DNA of 64,000 bases from Mycteria americana (lineage: Eukaryota > Chordata > Aves > Ciconiiformes > Ciconiidae): assembly GCF_035582795.1 (NCBI RefSeq), contig NW_027445436.1, positions 5,764,770 to 5,828,769 on the forward strand, read 5' to 3'. The notes beneath the pieces were generated by a model. That model ran no database searches, had not been told where the DNA came from, and worked only from the letters and a program-made list of their open reading frames with translations. Below, piece after piece: positions 13,632 through 26,097 of this stretch (positions are counted from its first letter, which is position 1; each line of letters starts with the position of its first letter). The position numbers and the translations under genes are program-made.

Positions 13632-13753
13632 ATTACTAACGCATTTAAGATATTCAGAAATAGTGGTTTGCTTTAGATACACAGGTTTATATCTGGACTT
13701 TATAATATATACCTAGTTATATCGTTGCCTCTGTTCTTGTACCTGGACTAGAG
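13632..13753 (+). repeat. 124-bp duplicated intron segment, copy 2
   Basis: Direct repeat of 9173-9296. The last 30 or so bases (TTGCCTCTGTTCTTGTACCTGGACTAGAG) are identical, while the middle has drifted. After this copy the intron continues into new sequence. Confidence 0.85.
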
Positions 13754-14145
13754 AGTTGCTTTACTTCAGGGTTCCTTTCTGGCCTGAAAGGCCATGAACT
13801 CTGAGCGGCAGAGAAGAATTACATACTGTGGCCTATCTTGGTCACTTACTGCACATGCTTTCAAGAAGTGTTAAGCTTACTGCATTCACATTGTACAGAG
13901 CATGCACATATTTTTTTCCCTCCAGTTTGCCTGCCTGGGTCTGATGAACTCCCAAGAAGGAGGATAATCAGGAATGAGCTAGATGAATTGTGGTGGGCTG
14001 TAGCTTGAGCACTTCTTTTTGTTATGCTAATAAAACCCAACATTACAGTGTCCTTTAAGCAGGGAGTGATAGGTGTCCTTTAAGCAGGGAGTGATTTGTG
14101 TAGCACAGTTACGTTATGCATCATTCCATATTCTTTGCCTAATAG
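13754..14145 (+). other. SMARCA2 intron
   Basis: AT-rich intron with a small tandem duplication at about 14050-14093 (GTGTCCTTTAAGCAGGGAGTGAT twice), ending in the acceptor AATAG at 14145. Confidence 0.75.
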
Positions 14146-15094
<949 letters not shown>

Positions 15095-15212
15095 GAGGAG
15101 CATAAAACCCTGAGCAACCTGGTCCAATCTCATAGCTGACCCTGCTTTGAGGAGGAGGTTGGACTAGATAACCTACTGAGGACCCTTCCAACCCAAATTA
15201 TCATGTGATCCT
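15095..15212 (+). repeat. CR1 3'-end fragment
   Basis: Matches only the CR1 3' untranslated end: CCCTGAGCAACCTGGTCC, GGTTGGACTAGATAACCT, CCCTTCCAACCCAAATTATC, with a decayed terminal octamer. This is a short 5'-truncated insertion, the commonest form of avian CR1. Confidence 0.75.
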
Positions 15213-15967
15213 AAGACCAGTAGATGGAGACTCCCATGTCAGGGAAGACCTGAAGCTTGTGACTTCTGGCAACAGAAGGAAGACTCCTTCTCTGCCTGCA
15301 GATCTGCAATTACAGAACAGGTATAGTGCCCTGGGAACAATTGAGGAGGAACAAGCTCCGTCAAGGGAGGCATCAGAGTCAACTGAGCCTATACCAAGTA
15401 TCTACTCAGCACTGATGTGACCACATCTGGAGTACTGTGTCCAGTTCTGGGCTTCCAACCACAAGAAAGAAATGGACATACTAGAGCGAGTCCAATAAAG
15501 GCCCACTAAGATAATTAAGGGATTGGAGCATCTGACATAAGGAAGAGGCTGAGAGAGCTGAGATTGTTTAGCCTGGAGAAGAGAAGGCTCGGGGGGGGGG
15601 GGATCTTATCAATGTGTGTAAATACCTGATGGGAGGAAGTAAAGAAAATGGAGCCAGACTCTTCTCAGTGACAGAACAACAGGCAATGGGCACAAACTAA
15701 AATACAGGAAATTCTGTTTAAACATAAGGAAAAAAACCCCTCTTTTTTACTGTGAGGGTGGTCAAACACTAGAACAGGTTGCCCAGAGAGGTTGTGGAGT
15801 CTCCGTCCTTGGAGATATTAAAAACCCAACTGGATGTGGCCCTGAGGAACCTGCTCTAGTTGACCCTGTTGGGGGGTGTGGGGTGTGGGGGGTGTGGGTG
15901 GGTGTTGGACTAGACAGTCTCCAGAGGTCCCTTCCAACCTCAACTATTCTGTGATTCTGTGATTCTT
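15213..15967 (+). repeat. CR1 LINE with large internal deletion
   Basis: The left part (15213-15410) is ORF1 linker sequence (LPADLQLQNRYSALGTIEEE). It joins directly to the C-terminal end of ORF2 ([10 protein letters not shown] near 15424, then [18 protein letters not shown]) and the 3'UTR, ending in two GTGATTCT octamers at about 15950-15966. The esterase, endonuclease and RT are absent. G-rich low-complexity tracts sit at 15590-15602 and 15868-15905. Confidence 0.85.
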
Positions 15968-17429
15968 TAAAGGAGTCTAATTTTCATATGGCCTCCAAAC
16001 AATTCAGCAAAACAATTAACTATCTTAATTAAGATAACAGTATTTTTGCATGCATAACACACACCTCAGCTTAAACAGAATAACTGTCAGATCCTGATAT
16101 AATTTCTGTGGCTTAATGAGTTGTCTTAGGTTATTGAAAGGTTTTGTCATCTGTAATTCTTTATTTTAGGCTTTCAAAATACTTAACTACTTTTAATAAA
16201 ATTTAAGCAAAATCTTTGTGAATATCTGCCAGAATCTTTCCATATTAAAAGAAATTCCTTCAGTAGTCATTAAATCTATTGTATTGAAAGCAGTTAAAAC
16301 TGTGAAATAACAAAGCTAATTAATACATTTTTTATATTCACTGTGATACAGGTTTGATTTGTACTATTACTTCAGATGTTCATACAATTCTTTCCAGTGT
16401 GACATATATTAAAAGCAATGTTGCTGCTCTCTATCATTCAGTTACAAACATGCCTTTTTGTAGGATTGGCACCTCTCTGAAAATGCATTCTAGGAATGCT
16501 CCCAAAGAGGGTACTGAAGATGTCATCAGTTAAAACTTAGCTTAATATGTGATATGTTGCATCAGTATTATTTGTTGTATACTTCTCACAATTTTCACTT
16601 GCATTTTTTAGTAGACTACATTAAAAATTACACATGCTTTCTCTCTTCTAGCTCTGCACATTTCTGGGTTTAGAGAAAAATATTATAAAATTGAAGGAAA
16701 AAGTATTATTGAGTAATTCAAGATGATAGTAAATGCACACACATTGAGAGGAAGAGAGAGAGTTTCACTAGTCCAGAATCCAAATATTTTGGACTTCTTG
16801 TATTCTTTTGCAGGATTTTGGGGGCAGTTTTTAATAGTTTACTTAATGAAGGCTTTTTATGCATGTGATTTTTTCATTAAATTCATTCATTTTCATTCAT
16901 TCGTTTTTTCATTTTCATTTAGGGTTGGTGGGTTTTTTTAACTCTCAAATTTCTTCTATTCCGCTCCACTTCTTATTTTCATTTCTTCCCATACACACAC
17001 GCGTTCAAGTATACGCACACCCACAAAATATGTAATGAGTTTTTTTAAAAAAAGAACAGCTAGCTTTTTCCAAATATTGAATGTATGAAATATTGGTGGG
17101 GAGGGGAACCAACAGTTCCAGAGCTTATGCCACCAGAACACTATCACTTTTCCAACTGCTTTACTTATTTCATGTTTGAATTACAAATTACATGAGTATT
17201 TAGTGAGAGCTGAAGTGGTAATCATACTTTTTTTCTTGAAGTGCAGAAATCTTACCAATGGAGGGGAAATGGGATGTACAGATATAGATGCAGGCTTCTT
17301 TGGATTATTTTGAAAATAAAAGACTGTAGGAAGTTAATTTTGAGGTACTATATACTGCATTCTACTCCACCTCCATTTTAGTGAGTACAAAACATTTATT
17401 GTCATGTAAAACCCTTAACTGTAGGTTTA
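15968..17429 (+). other. SMARCA2 intron, unannotated
   Basis: AT-rich intron with no gene or recognisable transposon. There is a T-rich ATTCATT/TTTTCATT stretch at about 16870-16920. Confidence 0.65.
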
Positions 17430-17520
17430 CAGAATCACAGAATCACAGAATCATATAGGTTGGAAAAGACCTTTAAGATCATCGAGTCCAACCATAAACC
17501 TAACACTGCCAAAACCACCA

Positions 17521-20496
17521 CTACACCATGTCTCTAAGCACCTCATCCAAACGTCCTTTAAATACCTCCAGGGATGGCGACTCAACCACTTCCCTGGGCA
17601 GCCTGTTCCAATGCTCCATAACCCTCTCGGTGAAGAAAAATTTCCTAATATCCAGTCTAAACCTCCCCTGGCGCAACTTGAGGCCATTTCCTCTTGTCCT
17701 ATCACTTGTTACTTGGGAGAAGAGACCGACCCCTACCTCTCTACAACCTCCTTTCAGGTAGTTGAAGAGAGCAATAAGGTCTCCCCTCAGCCTCCTTTTC
17801 TCCAGGCTAAACAGTCCCAGCTCCCTCAGCCGCTCCTCATAAGACTTTTGCTCCAGACCCTTCACCAGCTTCGTTGCCCTTCTCTGCACACGCTCCAGTA
17901 CCTCAATATCCCTCTTGTAGTGGGGGGCCCAAAACTGAACACAGTATTCGAGGTGCGGCCTCACCAGTGCTGAGTACAGGGGCACAATCACTTCCCTAGT
18001 CCTGCTGGCCACGCTATTTTTGATACAAGCCAGGATGCCATTGGCTTTCTTGGCCGCCTGGGCACACTGCTGGCTCATATTCAGGCGGCTGTCAACAAAC
18101 ACCCCCAGGTCCTTCTCTGCCAGGCAGCTTTCCAGCCACTCTTCCCCAAGCCTGTAGCGTTGCATGGGGTTGCTGTGGCCCAAGTGCAGGACCTTGCACT
18201 TGGCCTTGTTAAACCTCATACAATTGACCTCGGCCCATCGATCCAGCCTGTCCAGGTCCCTCTGCAGAGCCTTCCTACCCTCCAGCAGATCAACACTCCC
18301 ACACAACTTGGTGTCGTCTGCAAACTTACTGAGAGTGCACTCGATCCCTTCGTCCAGATCATTGATAAAGATGTTAAACAGAACTGGCCCCAACACAGAG
18401 CCCTGGGGAACACCGCTTGTGACCGGCCGCCAACCGGAGTAAACTCCATTCACCACCACTCTTTGGGCCCGGCCGTCCAGCCAGTTCTTTACCCAGCGAA
18501 GAGTACACCCGTCCAAGTCATGAGCAGCCAGTTTCTCCAGGAGAATGCTGTGGGAAACCGTGTCAAAGGCTTTACTGAAGTCTAGATAGACAACATCCAC
18601 AGCCTTTCCCTCATCCACTAGGCGGGTCACCTTGTCATAGAAGGAGATCAGGTTGGTCAAGCAGGACCTGCCTTTCCTGAACCCATGCTGGCTGGGCTTG
18701 ATCCCTTGGTTATTCTCTACATGCCGTGTGATAGCACTCAGGATGATCTGCTCCATCAGCTTCCCCGGCACCGAGGTCAGGCTGACAGGCCTGTAGTTCC
18801 CCAGGTCCTCCTTCCGGCCCTTCTTGAAGATGGGTGTCATATTCGCTAATCTCCAGTCAGCAGGGACTTCCCCAGTTAGCCAGGACTGCTGGTAAATGAT
18901 GGAAAGGGGCTTGGTGAACACATCTGCCAGTTCCCTCAGTACTCTCGGGTGGATCTCATCAGGCCCCATAGACTTGTGAGTGTCTAAGTGGTGCAGCAGG
19001 TCACTCACCATTTCCCCCTGGATTATGGGGGCTCCATTCTGGTCCCCGTCCCTATCTTCCAACTCCCGGGGCTGGGTACCCAGAGAACTGTCGGCCCTGC
19101 TAATAAAGACTGAGGCAAAGAAGGCATTAAGTACCTCAGCCTTTTCCTCATCCTTGGTCACTGTGTTTCCTCCCCCATCTACTAGGGGCTGGAGATTCTC
19201 CTTACCTCTCCTTTGGCTGCTAATGTATTTGAAGAAGTGTTTTTTGTTGTCTTTTATAGCAGCAGCCAGACTGAGCTCTAACTCAGCTTTGGCCCTTCTA
19301 GTTTTCTCCCTGCACAACCTTGCTACACCTTTGTAGTCCTCCTGAGTTGCCTGCCCCTTCTTCCAGAGGTCGTAGACTCTCCTCTTTCTCCTGAGTTCGA
19401 GCCAGAGCTCTCTAGTCAGCCAGGCCGGTCTTCTTCCCTGCCGGCTCGTCTTTCGACACCTGGGGACAGCCTGCTCTTGTGCCTTTAGGACTTCCTCCTT
19501 GAAGAATGTCCAGCCTTCCTGGACCCCTTTGCCCATAAGGGCTGCCTCCCAGGGGACTCTCTCGACCAGTCTCCTAAACAGGCCGAAGTCCGCCCTCCAG
19601 AAGTCTAAGGTGGCAGTTTTGCTGACCCCCCTCGCCGCTTCTCCACGTATCAAAAACTCTATCATTTCATGATCGCTCTGCCCAAGACAGCCTCCAACCA
19701 TCACATCGCTCACAAGTCCTTCTCTGTTGGTGAACAAGAGGTCCAGCGGGGCACCTTCCCTCGTTGGCTCACTCACCAGCTGCGTCAGGAAGTTATCTGC
19801 CACACGCTCCAGGAACCTCCTGGACTGTTTCCTCTCTGCTGTATTGTATTTCCAGCAGACATCCGGCAGGTTGAAGTCCCCCACAAGAACAAGGGCTAGC
19901 GATCGTGAGGCTTCACCCAGCTGCTTATAGAATAGTTCATCTGTCTCCTCATCCTGGTTGGGTGGTCTGTAACAGACTCCCACCACAATATCTGCCTTGT
20001 TGGCCTTCCCCCTGTTTCTTACCCATAAACACTCCACCCTATCATCACCATCATCGAGCTCTAAACTATCCAGACACTCCCTGACATATAGGGCTACCCC
20101 ACCACCTCTCCTGCCTCGCCTATCCCTCCTGAAGAGTTTATAGCCATCCATCGCCGCACTGCAGTTGTGCGAGTCATCCCACCACGTTTCCGTGATGGCC
20201 ACCATATCACAGTTTTCCTGATGTACAATGGCTTCCAACTCCTCCTGCTTGTTACCCATGCTGCGTGCATTGGTGTAGAGGCACTTCAGCTGGGCTGTCA
20301 TCCGTGTCTCCTTCACAGAAGAACACCCCTTGCGTGCTTTGAGGCGTTTCACTGGTGTTTCCCTCTTGCCTCCCGTTGCCTCAGTATCCCCTGGCTCAAC
20401 TCCGCTTGACTTCGGCTGTGCCCAAGCGTACCCCGCACATCTCGAGGACTCAGGCCGAGTGTCCTCGCTGGCAGCCGCTCCCTCTAACCATGGCAC
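17521..20496 (-). CDS. CR1 ORF2: endonuclease-reverse transcriptase
   Basis: 991 residues, uninterrupted, close to the normal length for avian CR1 ORF2. After a variable N-terminus, the endonuclease spans about 68-285 with the expected catalytic motifs ([48 protein letters not shown]). A basic linker follows, then RT at about 505-770: [31 protein letters not shown], catalytic Asp in [30 protein letters not shown], and FADDTKL. The C-terminal region ([50 protein letters not shown]) ends at LRDMV. No catalytic residue is visibly lost. It nicks target DNA and copies its own RNA at the nick (established for the family). Confidence 0.93.
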   Translation of the reverse strand: MPWLEGAAASEDTRPESSRCAGYAWAQPKSSGVEPGDTEATGGKRETPVKRLKARKGCSSVKETRMTAQLKCLYTNARSMGNKQEELEAIVHQENCDMVAITETWWDDSHNCSAAMDGYKLFRRDRRGRRGGGVALYVRECLDSLELDDGDDRVECLWVRNRGKANKADIVVGVCYRPPNQDEETDELFYKQLGEASRSLALVLVGDFNLPDVCWKYNTAERKQSRRFLERVADNFLTQLVSEPTREGAPLDLLFTNREGLVSDVMVGGCLGQSDHEMIEFLIRGEAARGVSKTATLDFWRADFGLFRRLVERVPWEAALMGKGVQEGWTFFKEEVLKAQEQAVPRCRKTSRQGRRPAWLTRELWLELRRKRRVYDLWKKGQATQEDYKGVARLCREKTRRAKAELELSLAAAIKDNKKHFFKYISSQRRGKENLQPLVDGGGNTVTKDEEKAEVLNAFFASVFISRADSSLGTQPRELEDRDGDQNGAPIIQGEMVSDLLHHLDTHKSMGPDEIHPRVLRELADVFTKPLSIIYQQSWLTGEVPADWRLANMTPIFKKGRKEDLGNYRPVSLTSVPGKLMEQIILSAITRHVENNQGIKPSQHGFRKGRSCLTNLISFYDKVTRLVDEGKAVDVVYLDFSKAFDTVSHSILLEKLAAHDLDGCTLRWVKNWLDGRAQRVVVNGVYSGWRPVTSGVPQGSVLGPVLFNIFINDLDEGIECTLSKFADDTKLCGSVDLLEGRKALQRDLDRLDRWAEVNCMRFNKAKCKVLHLGHSNPMQRYRLGEEWLESCLAEKDLGVFVDSRLNMSQQCAQAAKKANGILACIKNSVASRTREVIVPLYSALVRPHLEYCVQFWAPHYKRDIEVLERVQRRATKLVKGLEQKSYEERLRELGLFSLEKRRLRGDLIALFNYLKGGCREVGVGLFSQVTSDRTRGNGLKLRQGRFRLDIRKFFFTERVMEHWNRLPREVVESPSLEVFKGRLDEVLRDMV

Positions 20497-20552
20497 GTCG
20501 CCCCTCAGCTTCTCTCGGGCAAGCCTGATATTATCCCCCTCCCTCTTCGAGT

Positions 20553-21713
20553 CTAGTTTAAAGCTCTGTCAATGAGCCCTGCAAGTTCCTGAGCGAAGAT
20601 TCTCTTTCCCCTTTGAGAAAGATGAATCCCATCAGATGCCAGCAAACCCGCTGCGGCGTAGGCCATCCCGTTGTCAAAAAAAACAAATCCGTGGCGATGA
20701 CACCAGCCATGGAGCCATGCATTAATAGATTGGGCATCTCTGTTCCTTCTTGCGTCTCTGCCCACCACTGGAAGGAGAGAGGAGAAAATAACCTGTGCTC
20801 CTGAGTTTCTTACTAGCCGTCCCAAGGCCCTCAAGTCTCTTTTGATCACCCTAGGACTTTGTGTTGCAGCCTCATCGCCCCCCACATGGAAGAGCAGTAG
20901 GGGGTAATAGTCCGAGGGCCGTACCAAACTAGGGAGTACCCTCGTGACATCCTTCACGCGGGCCCCAGGGAGGCAACAGACTTCCCTAAGAGGAGGGTCC
21001 GTCCGGCATATCGGACCCTCGGTTCCCTTCAGAAAGGAGTCACCCACAACTATAACCCTTCTTTTCTTCCTCATGGAGGTGGTGGTAAGACGAGAGGTAC
21101 GTTCTTCTGACCTGGGCGACACCTCCGGTGTAGATAGACTGTCGTCCCCATCCTCCACTGACTGGCCTTCCACCTCCAGGGCCTCATACCTGTTGTGTAG
21201 AGGCATCTGGGGGGGCGAGGCGGGCAGGGAGGGCCTTCGCCTGCCGCCACGAGCGCGGACTCTCCTCCATTCACTCTCCTCCTCTGAGCTGCTGCCTTCA
21301 GCCCGGCGGGGGGGGGACAGAGGATCCCCTTGATCGTGGGTTCTTACTGGCGGCTGCTGCTGCTCTTGTTCCCGTCTCAGGGGGGGCAGAGCCTGGCACC
21401 ACCAGTCGATCTCTTTTTCAGCCTCCCTGATACTCCTTAACCTTTCCACCTCCTCCCGTAGCTCTGCCACCATGCAAAGCAAGTCATCCACCTGGTCGCA
21501 CCTCACGCAGCTGTCCGCACGGCTGCCATGTGTGAACAGGGAGATGCCCAGGCACTCCCTGCAGCCCGAGACCTGGGTGGCGGCATGTTTTCCCAGCAGC
21601 TCCGTCTGGGTAGCCACATCCACTCTGGCGAGCGCAGAGGGCATTGCTTTCTGACGAGTAAGGACCATAGCTGAGTTCCTTCTGGAAGGATGGGGACTAC
21701 CGAATGAACTCAC
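20553..21713 (-). CDS. CR1 ORF1: zinc-knuckle, coiled-coil, esterase protein
   Basis: 386 residues. In order: a basic N-terminus, a Cys/His cluster (CRECL ... H ... CVRCD, about residues 53-75), a short coiled coil ([20 protein letters not shown]), a charged Ser/Arg/Pro-rich linker, a [15 protein letters not shown] block (about 215-229) and an SGNH-type esterase-like domain to the end, with VGDS at the nucleophile position and [13 protein letters not shown] carrying the Asp-His pair. The block III position reads FHVGGDE, whereas another CR1 subfamily in this window (60340-60365) derives from a TND-type motif. ORF1 of this kind is thought to bind the element's RNA. It is followed 56 bp later by ORF2. 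Confidence 0.88.
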   Translation of the reverse strand: MSSFGSPHPSRRNSAMVLTRQKAMPSALARVDVATQTELLGKHAATQVSGCRECLGISLFTHGSRADSCVRCDQVDDLLCMVAELREEVERLRSIREAEKEIDWWCQALPPLRREQEQQQPPVRTHDQGDPLSPPRRAEGSSSEEESEWRRVRARGGRRRPSLPASPPQMPLHNRYEALEVEGQSVEDGDDSLSTPEVSPRSEERTSRLTTTSMRKKRRVIVVGDSFLKGTEGPICRTDPPLREVCCLPGARVKDVTRVLPSLVRPSDYYPLLLFHVGGDEAATQSPRVIKRDLRALGRLVRNSGAQVIFSSLLPVVGRDARRNRDAQSINAWLHGWCHRHGFVFFDNGMAYAAAGLLASDGIHLSQRGKRIFAQELAGLIDRALN

Positions 21714-22104
21714 TTCTCACAGATCCTCTTGAGCTAGTAGGTGCCTTCGCCTTCCCCACACGTCCTGCCTGTGCGAACGGCCGCGCAAACTGCCGCGCCA
21801 CGCCCTTCTGACGCGCCACGCCCTGTTTGCCCGTCCTGTTCGCCGCGCTCCTGGTCGCTCGCGCTCCCTGGGAGATGCTCTTGTACGGGAAGGGGATTTC
21901 CGCCGTCACTCTTGTCCCCGCCCACGCTGAGTCAGAGCCGGGTCCTCGTCAGGAGCTCCCGCCTTCCTGCTCAGGGGCCGGGGGGGTGGCTGCGCCCTCC
22001 CTTTTCTTTTTCCTCCCTTCCCTGCGCGGTTTTGCCGCGGTTTCGCCGATCCAGCAGCGGTCCCCCGACGCGGTCCTCTGTCACAGAGCTGCTCGCCTCG
22101 GAGG

Positions 22105-22395
22105 CTTCGCTGAAATATACTGTACACAGATTCAGTATATTTACAATATACTGTAACACAGTATATTGTAATATATTTACAATATACTGTAATATATTTA
22201 CAATATACTGTAATATATTTTCATTATATATTATAATTATATTATAATATATTATAATATATAATATATAATATAATATATACATTATAATATAATATAA
22301 TTATATATATTATAATATATATAATATATATAATTATATTTAGTAATATATTTACAATATACTGTAACACAGATTCAGTAAATGTTTTAAGGTTT
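22105..22395. repeat. TA-rich palindromic tract flanked by a direct repeat
   Basis: About 250 bp made almost only of TATA, ATAT and AATATATTACAATATACTGTA-type units. It contains many self-complementary runs and could fold into hairpins or cruciforms. It is bracketed by a near-perfect direct repeat, ATACTGTACACAGATTCAGTA at about 22118 and ATACTGTAACACAGATTCAGTA at about 22359. It starts exactly at the 5' end of the full-length CR1. Confidence 0.85.
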
Positions 22396-22654
22396 TTATG
22401 TGGGAACCAAACTAAAGTTTGTAGCTTTGATTTACCTGTCCTGTTATGAAATTTAAAATGCCATGTACTTTCAAAATAGTTGCTGTATTTGGAGAGAGGA
22501 ACTGAGCATTATGGAGCCTGATCATGTTAAAAATGGGCACCATAGCTCTTCAACATTTATGTTTTCAGCTGAATCCTAGAGTTTTGGTTTATTTTGCCAA
22601 TGAATGTTTTTGATTTTATGAAATAACTTTTTGTCAAAAAGACGGATCTTCACC
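22396..22654 (+). other. SMARCA2 intron between two divergent CR1s
   Basis: AT-rich single-copy sequence; nothing recognisable. Confidence 0.6.
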
Positions 22655-25600
22655 AGAACCACTTCTTAGGGAAGTCTGCTGCCTCCCTGGGGCCCGGGTT
22701 AAAGATGTTACGAGAAAGCTTCCTACCCTGGTACAGCCCTTGGATTATTATCCATTATTGCTTTTTCATGTAGGCAGCGATGAAGTTGCAATAAAAGTCC
22801 AAGGGCGATCAAAAGAGACTTCAGGGCCTTGAAGACGACTGGTTAAGGGATCAGGAGCACAAGTAGTGTTCTCCTCTATCCTTCCAGTTGCAGGGAATGT
22901 TGTTGGAAGAAACAGGAAGGCCCAGCTGATCAATACCTGGCTCCGTGACTGGTGTCACCGGCAGAATTTTGGGGTTTTTGATCATGGGTCGGTCTACACG
23001 ACACCAGGCTTGCTGGCGACAGATGGGGTACACCTGTCTCAAAGGGGGAAAAGGATCCTTGTGCAGGAGTTAGTAGGGCTCATTGAAAGAGCTTTAAACT
23101 AGATTTGAAGGGGAAAGGGATAAAAACCAGGCTTGCTAGAGATAAGCCATGGGATGGCACGCCAGTGTTTGAGGGACAGTGTGCTAGCGAGGTCCTTCGG
23201 TCTGCTCCATGATGTGCTGAGTACACTGGAGCACATTTGAAATGTCTCTATACTAATGTGCGCAGCATGAGGAATAAACAAGAGGAGCTAGAAGCTTTGG
23301 CCCAGTCCTAGAGCTACGACATCATTGGCATAAGCGAAACCTGGTGGGATGAGTCCTGTGACTGGTGTGCCGTGATGGACAGTTATAGGCTCTTCAGGAG
23401 GGATAGGCAGGGCAGGCGAGGCAAGGGGGTGGCGCTGTATGTAAGGGAGGGGTTGGATTGTATGGCGTTTGCAGTTGGCGATGACATGGTTGAGAGCCTC
23501 TGGGTAAGGATTAAGGGGAAAACAAATAGAGCGGATGTTGTTGTGGGAGTCCACTATCGACCACCCAGCCAGGACAATGACATCGATGAATTATTCTACA
23601 AGGAATTAAGGGATATCTCTAGATCAGCTGCCCTTGTCCTTATGGGTGATTTTAACTTCCCAGACGTCAACTGGGAATATCATACAGCAGACACAAACAG
23701 GTCCAGGAAATTCCTGAAGCACGTTGAAGATAGATAACTTCTTGGTGCAGGTACTAAGGGAGCCGACTAGGAAAGGTGCCCTCCTAGATTTGTTGTTTGT
23801 AAACAGAGAGAGACTCGTGGGCAAAGTGGTGATTGGTGGCTGTCTTGGTCACAGTGACCACAAAGTAGTTGAGTTTCAAATTGCTGGCGATAGGAGAAAA
23901 ACTGCCAGCAAAACTTCGACCCTGGATATGGGGAGAGCAGACTTGGGGCTGGTGAAGGAGCTAGTTAGTAAGGTCCCCTGGGAATCTGCTTTTGAAGGTA
24001 TTGGGGTCCATGAATGCTGGTCACTTTTTAAGAGCCATCTCTTAAGAGTGCAGGAGCAGGCAATTCCAAAGTGTCGGAAGTCAAGCAAGCGGGGCAGAAG
24101 GCTGGCTTGGCTGAGCAGGGATCTTCTTCTAGAACTTAGGTGGAAAAGGAAAGTGTACAGACATTGGAAGCAAGGACAGGCAACATGGGAGGACTACAGA
24201 GATGCTGTTCGCCACTGTAGGGAGAAAATTCACACGGCCAAAGCTCAATTAGAGTTCAAGCTGGCCAGCACTGCGAAGGACAACAACAAGGGCTTTTTAA
24301 AATATGTTAATAGCAAAAGGAGAATCAGAGATAACATTGGTCCATTGCTTGACGGGGTCAGTCACCTCACAAATAGACAAAGCAGAGACCACACGTAGAC
24401 AAAGCAGAGACATTTAATGCCACCTTCGCCTCTGTCTTCAACGCTGATGATGGGCCCTGGGACCCCCGGAGCCCTGTGTTGGAAGACCGTGACTGGGGGG
24501 ATGATAAACTCCCAGCCGACTCTGAAGTTGTTTGAGACTCGCTGCTCCAGCTGGATGCACATAAGTCCATGGGGCCCAATGGGACTCATCCCAGGGTACT
24601 GAAAGAGCTGGCCGATGTTATCACGGGACCTCTCTCCATTATTTTTCAATGGCCTTGGGAGTCTGGAGAGGTCCCAGTCGACTGGAAGCTGGCAAATGTT
24701 GTCCCAATTTTCAAGAAGGGTAAGAAGGAAGACCCTGGTAATTACAGGCCTGTCAGTCTCACTTCAGTGCCTGGTAAAATTATGGAGAAGGTTATTCTGG
24801 GAGTTACTGAAAGATACTTGAGAGACAACGCAGTCACTGGTCATAGCCAACATGGGTTCACGAGGGGAAAGTCCTGCTTAACCAACTTAATTTCCTTTTA
24901 TGACAAGGTCTCCCATCTAGTTGACCAAGGGAAGCCAGTAGATGTGGTTTTTTTGGATTTTAGCAAAGCTTTTGATACTGTGTCTCAGTATCCTTCTGGA
25001 CAAAACGTCCAGCATACAGCTAGACAATACATTGGGTGAACAATTGGCTGGTGGGTTGAGCTCAAAGAGTTATAGTAAATGGGGTTACATCAGGCTGGCA
25101 GCCAGTTACCAGTGGGCTTCCCCAGGGCTCAATTTTAGGGCCAGTGCTCTTTTATGTTTTTATAAATGATCTGGATGCAGGAATCGAATGTACATTAAGT
25201 AAGTTTGCTGATGATACTAAACTAGGAGGAGCTGTGGACTCCCTTGAGGGTAGAGAGGCCTTACAGAGAGATCTGGATAGACTAGAGAGCTGGGCAATCA
25301 CCAATTGGATGAAATTTAACAAGAGCAAGTGCCAGATTCTCCACCTGGGACAGGGCAATCCTGGTTATATGTACAAATTGGGGGAGGAGAGGCTGGAGAG
25401 CAGCCCTGTGGAAAGAAATCTGGGGGTTTGGTTTGATGGCAAGTTGAATATGAGTCAACAGTGTGCCCTGGCAGCCAAAAGGGCCAACCATGTCCTGGGG
25501 TGCATCAAGCACAGCATAGCTAGCTGGTTGAGGGAGGTGATTGTCCCACTCTACACTGCACTGGTGCAGCCCCACCTCGAGTACTGTGTGCAGTTTTGGG

Positions 25601-26097
25601 TGCCTCAATATAAGAAGGACATCAAACTATTAGAGTGTGTCCAGAGGAGGGCAACCAAGATGGTGACAGGTCTTGAGGGCAAGACTTATGAGGAACAGCT
25701 GAGGTCACTTGGTTTGTTCAGCTTGGAGAAGAGAAGGCTGAGGGGTGACCTCATCGCAGTCTACAACTTCCCTCAAGAGGGGCAGTGGAGGGGGAGGTGC
25801 TGATCTCCTCTCTCTGGTGACCAGTGATAGGGCACGAGGAAATGGAATGAAGCTGCGTCAGGGGAAGTTCAGGTTGGACCTTAGGAAAAGGTTCTTCACT
25901 GAGAGGGTGGTCGGTCACTGGAAGAGGCTCCCCAGGGAAGTGGTCACAGCACCAAGCCTGTCAGAGTTCAAGGAGCATCTGGATGATGCTCTTAGTCATA
26001 GGATTTAGTTTTAGGTAGTCCTGTGAGGAGCAGGGAGTTGGACTCAATGATTCTTATGGGTCCCTTCTGACTCGAGATATTCTGTGATTCTATGATT
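22655..26097 (+). mobile_element. CR1 LINE, 5'-truncated, frames broken
   Basis: Begins in the middle of ORF1 ([15 protein letters not shown]-type sequence), continues through the esterase end ([19 protein letters not shown] near 23020) and carries ORF2 at about 23220-26008. Endonuclease motifs (IGISETWWDES, GDFNFPDVNWEYHT, GHSDHKVVEF), RT motifs ([38 protein letters not shown]) and the C-terminal region are recognisable, but frameshifts occur at about 23720, 24360, 24960-25150 and 25790. The 3' end is GTGATTCTATGATTC at 26082-26096. Confidence 0.92.

Larger units (their letters stand above)
17430..22104 (-). mobile_element. Full-length CR1 LINE with both ORFs open
   Basis: About 4.7 kb. The 3' end at 17430 has three ATTCTGTG-type octamers, then a short 3'UTR, ORF2 (991 codons), a 56-bp spacer, ORF1 (386 codons) and a GC-rich 5'UTR of about 390 bp. 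The 5' terminus shares CTCCGAGGCGAGC with the independent CR1 starting at 49269, which suggests that both reach the true start. This is the best-preserved element in the window and belongs to the same subfamily as the partial copy at 62463-64000. It lies antisense in a SMARCA2 intron. No clear target duplication was identified. Confidence 0.93.

Noticed and set aside
9173-13753. Reading the 124-bp repeats as retroviral or LINE target-site duplications
   Set aside because: Integrase duplications are 4-6 bp and CR1 duplications are short or absent; this length needs another mechanism.
18160-18585. Plus-strand ORF of 141 codons in the full-length CR1
   Set aside because: Antisense shadow of ORF2 with the same pattern as the shadow in the copy at 63 kb.
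22105-22395. CRISPR-like or satellite array
   Set aside because: The units are irregular A/T words without spacers; it is low-complexity sequence in a vertebrate genome.
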